Assembly (NCBI GenBank): GCA_938091715.1
Contig: CALKMT010000049.1
Location: 1-5,568 of the forward strand
Direction: 5' to 3'
DNA from: an uncultured Litorivicinus sp.
GTDB taxonomy: Bacteria; Pseudomonadota; Gammaproteobacteria; Pseudomonadales; Litorivicinaceae
DNA: 5,568 nt
This document shows, in pieces, positions 4,864 to 5,568 of this stretch. Made by a program: the position numbers and the translations under genes. The notes under the pieces are model-generated. The model was not told where the DNA came from, did not search any database, and worked only from the letters and a program-made list of their open reading frames with translations. Within the stretch, counting starts at the first letter, position 1. Each line of letters starts with the position of its first letter.

Positions 4864-5568
4864 GTGGCCCACCTTCCGGTTATTGTTTCCGCCGGCGGCA
4901 TCAACGCAGCAGGACGCAGCACATACCATCACGACCTGGACCGCATGGTCTTTGACAGTCTGAACAGCTCCGATCAAGCCCGGGTGACAGCCCAGCTGTC
5001 TGCGCTGACTGGCCTGTCCGGTGAGGACGCCCTGCGCAATAGTCTGGTTCGGGAAATTCATACCGATTGGTACGACCACTCTGCCCTGTCCGCGCGCCGT
5101 CGCGCCGATGACGTCTGGCTGGACGATGCCCGTAACAGCCCCATCAAAAGTGCTGGAATGCTGCCCACCGGCTTCCGCCCGGGGGACCTGTACAAAAGCC
5201 GCGCCCATCCCCGGGCCCTGCAACTGACCGTCTTTGCCGCCAGCGATATGTTGGCCGCCAGTGGTTTGAACTGGAGCGAGTTAAAGGGTCAAATTGCCCC
5301 CGATAAGATCGCCGTATTCGCCGGTAACAGCATTGGCCAGTTAGACGGCATGGGCTTTGGCGGGATGTTGCAAGCCGCATTAAATGGCAAGCGAGTCAGC
5401 TCAAAACAACTGCCCCTGGGCTATCCCCAGATGCCAGCGGACTTTGTTAACGCCTATATTCTGGGCACCCTGGGCAGCACCGGCGCGGTCCAAGGGGCCT
5501 GTGCCAGCTTTTTGTACAACCTGTCCAATGCCAGCCTGGCGATCCAAAACGGCACTGCCCGAATTGCC
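4864..5568 (+). CDS. fabY: FabY-like beta-ketoacyl-ACP synthase, N-terminal 235 codons (3' end outside window)
   Basis: FabY of Pseudomonas aeruginosa (PA5174) condenses acetyl-CoA with malonyl-ACP to start fatty acid synthesis; members are about 600 residues, so well over half is beyond the window. The start is GTG 4864, set by a strong AAGGAG 6 bases upstream and by the opening HLPVIVSAGGINAAGRS (3-19), which resembles the FabY N-terminus. Downstream are IKSAGMLPTGFRPG (94-107), SRAHPRALQL (112-121), KIAVFAGNSIGQLD (148-161), KQLPLGYPQMPADFVNAYIL (181-200) and the thiolase-fold nucleophile block GACASFLYNL (211-220), with Cys213 as the expected acyl-accepting cysteine. The catalytic His residues of the C-terminal half are not visible. 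The stretch between the N-terminal motif and residue 94 looks shorter than I recall for PA5174. The gene is transcribed away from moaC. The ketoacyl synthase call is firm; the FabY assignment is from remembered likeness. Confidence 0.82.
   Translation, partial: MAHLPVIVSAGGINAAGRSTYHHDLDRMVFDSLNSSDQARVTAQLSALTGLSGEDALRNSLVREIHTDWYDHSALSARRRADDVWLDDARNSPIKSAGMLPTGFRPGDLYKSRAHPRALQLTVFAASDMLAASGLNWSELKGQIAPDKIAVFAGNSIGQLDGMGFGGMLQAALNGKRVSSKQLPLGYPQMPADFVNAYILGTLGSTGAVQGACASFLYNLSNASLAIQNGTARIA

Noticed and set aside
4834..5223. Minus-strand open frame of 129 codons opposite the fabY-like gene
   Set aside because: It is antisense to a clear ketoacyl synthase N-terminus and would extend across the divergent promoter region; no likeness was recognised.

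Overview
The window looks like an ordinary chromosomal segment of a moderately GC-rich gammaproteobacterium, possibly of the marine Oceanospirillales/Pseudomonadales kind. That placement rests on three things: a FabY-type ketoacyl synthase, proteobacterial-style Lut proteins and E. coli-like Moa proteins. It is an inference from remembered families, and I cannot name a genus. All eight coding regions belong to known families. I see no mobile element, CRISPR array, tRNA or rRNA.

Left part (1-2031, + strand): the end of a lactate-utilisation operon. It holds the C-terminal part of LutB (an iron-sulfur protein cut by the window edge), a complete LutC, and a ten-helix AEC-family carrier. The three are packed as ATGA and TAATG overlaps, so they are almost certainly co-transcribed and translationally coupled. 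LutABC oxidises L-lactate to pyruvate in characterised bacteria. The AEC carrier is a plausible transporter for the same or a related acid.

Middle (2039-4801, - strand): a tight molybdenum cofactor operon read right to left, moaC-moaD-moaE-moaB-moeA. Every junction overlaps or abuts. MoaC makes cPMP (working on the product of MoaA), MoaD and MoaE form molybdopterin synthase, MoaB adenylylates molybdopterin, and MoeA inserts molybdate. moaA is not in this operon, whose two ends are both visible. moeA converges on the AEC gene with only 7 bases between the stop codons.

Right part (4864-5568, + strand): the first 235 codons of a FabY-like beta-ketoacyl-ACP synthase, which runs off the window. 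It diverges from moaC across a 62-base intergenic region carrying a small perfect dyad (4827-4839) where both promoters would have to lie.

I did not find an undescribed system. The points most worth a second look are the moaD glycine codons that double as the moaE ribosome-binding site, the AEC carrier in a lut operon, an Asn in the second cysteine motif of LutB, and the compact divergent promoter region.
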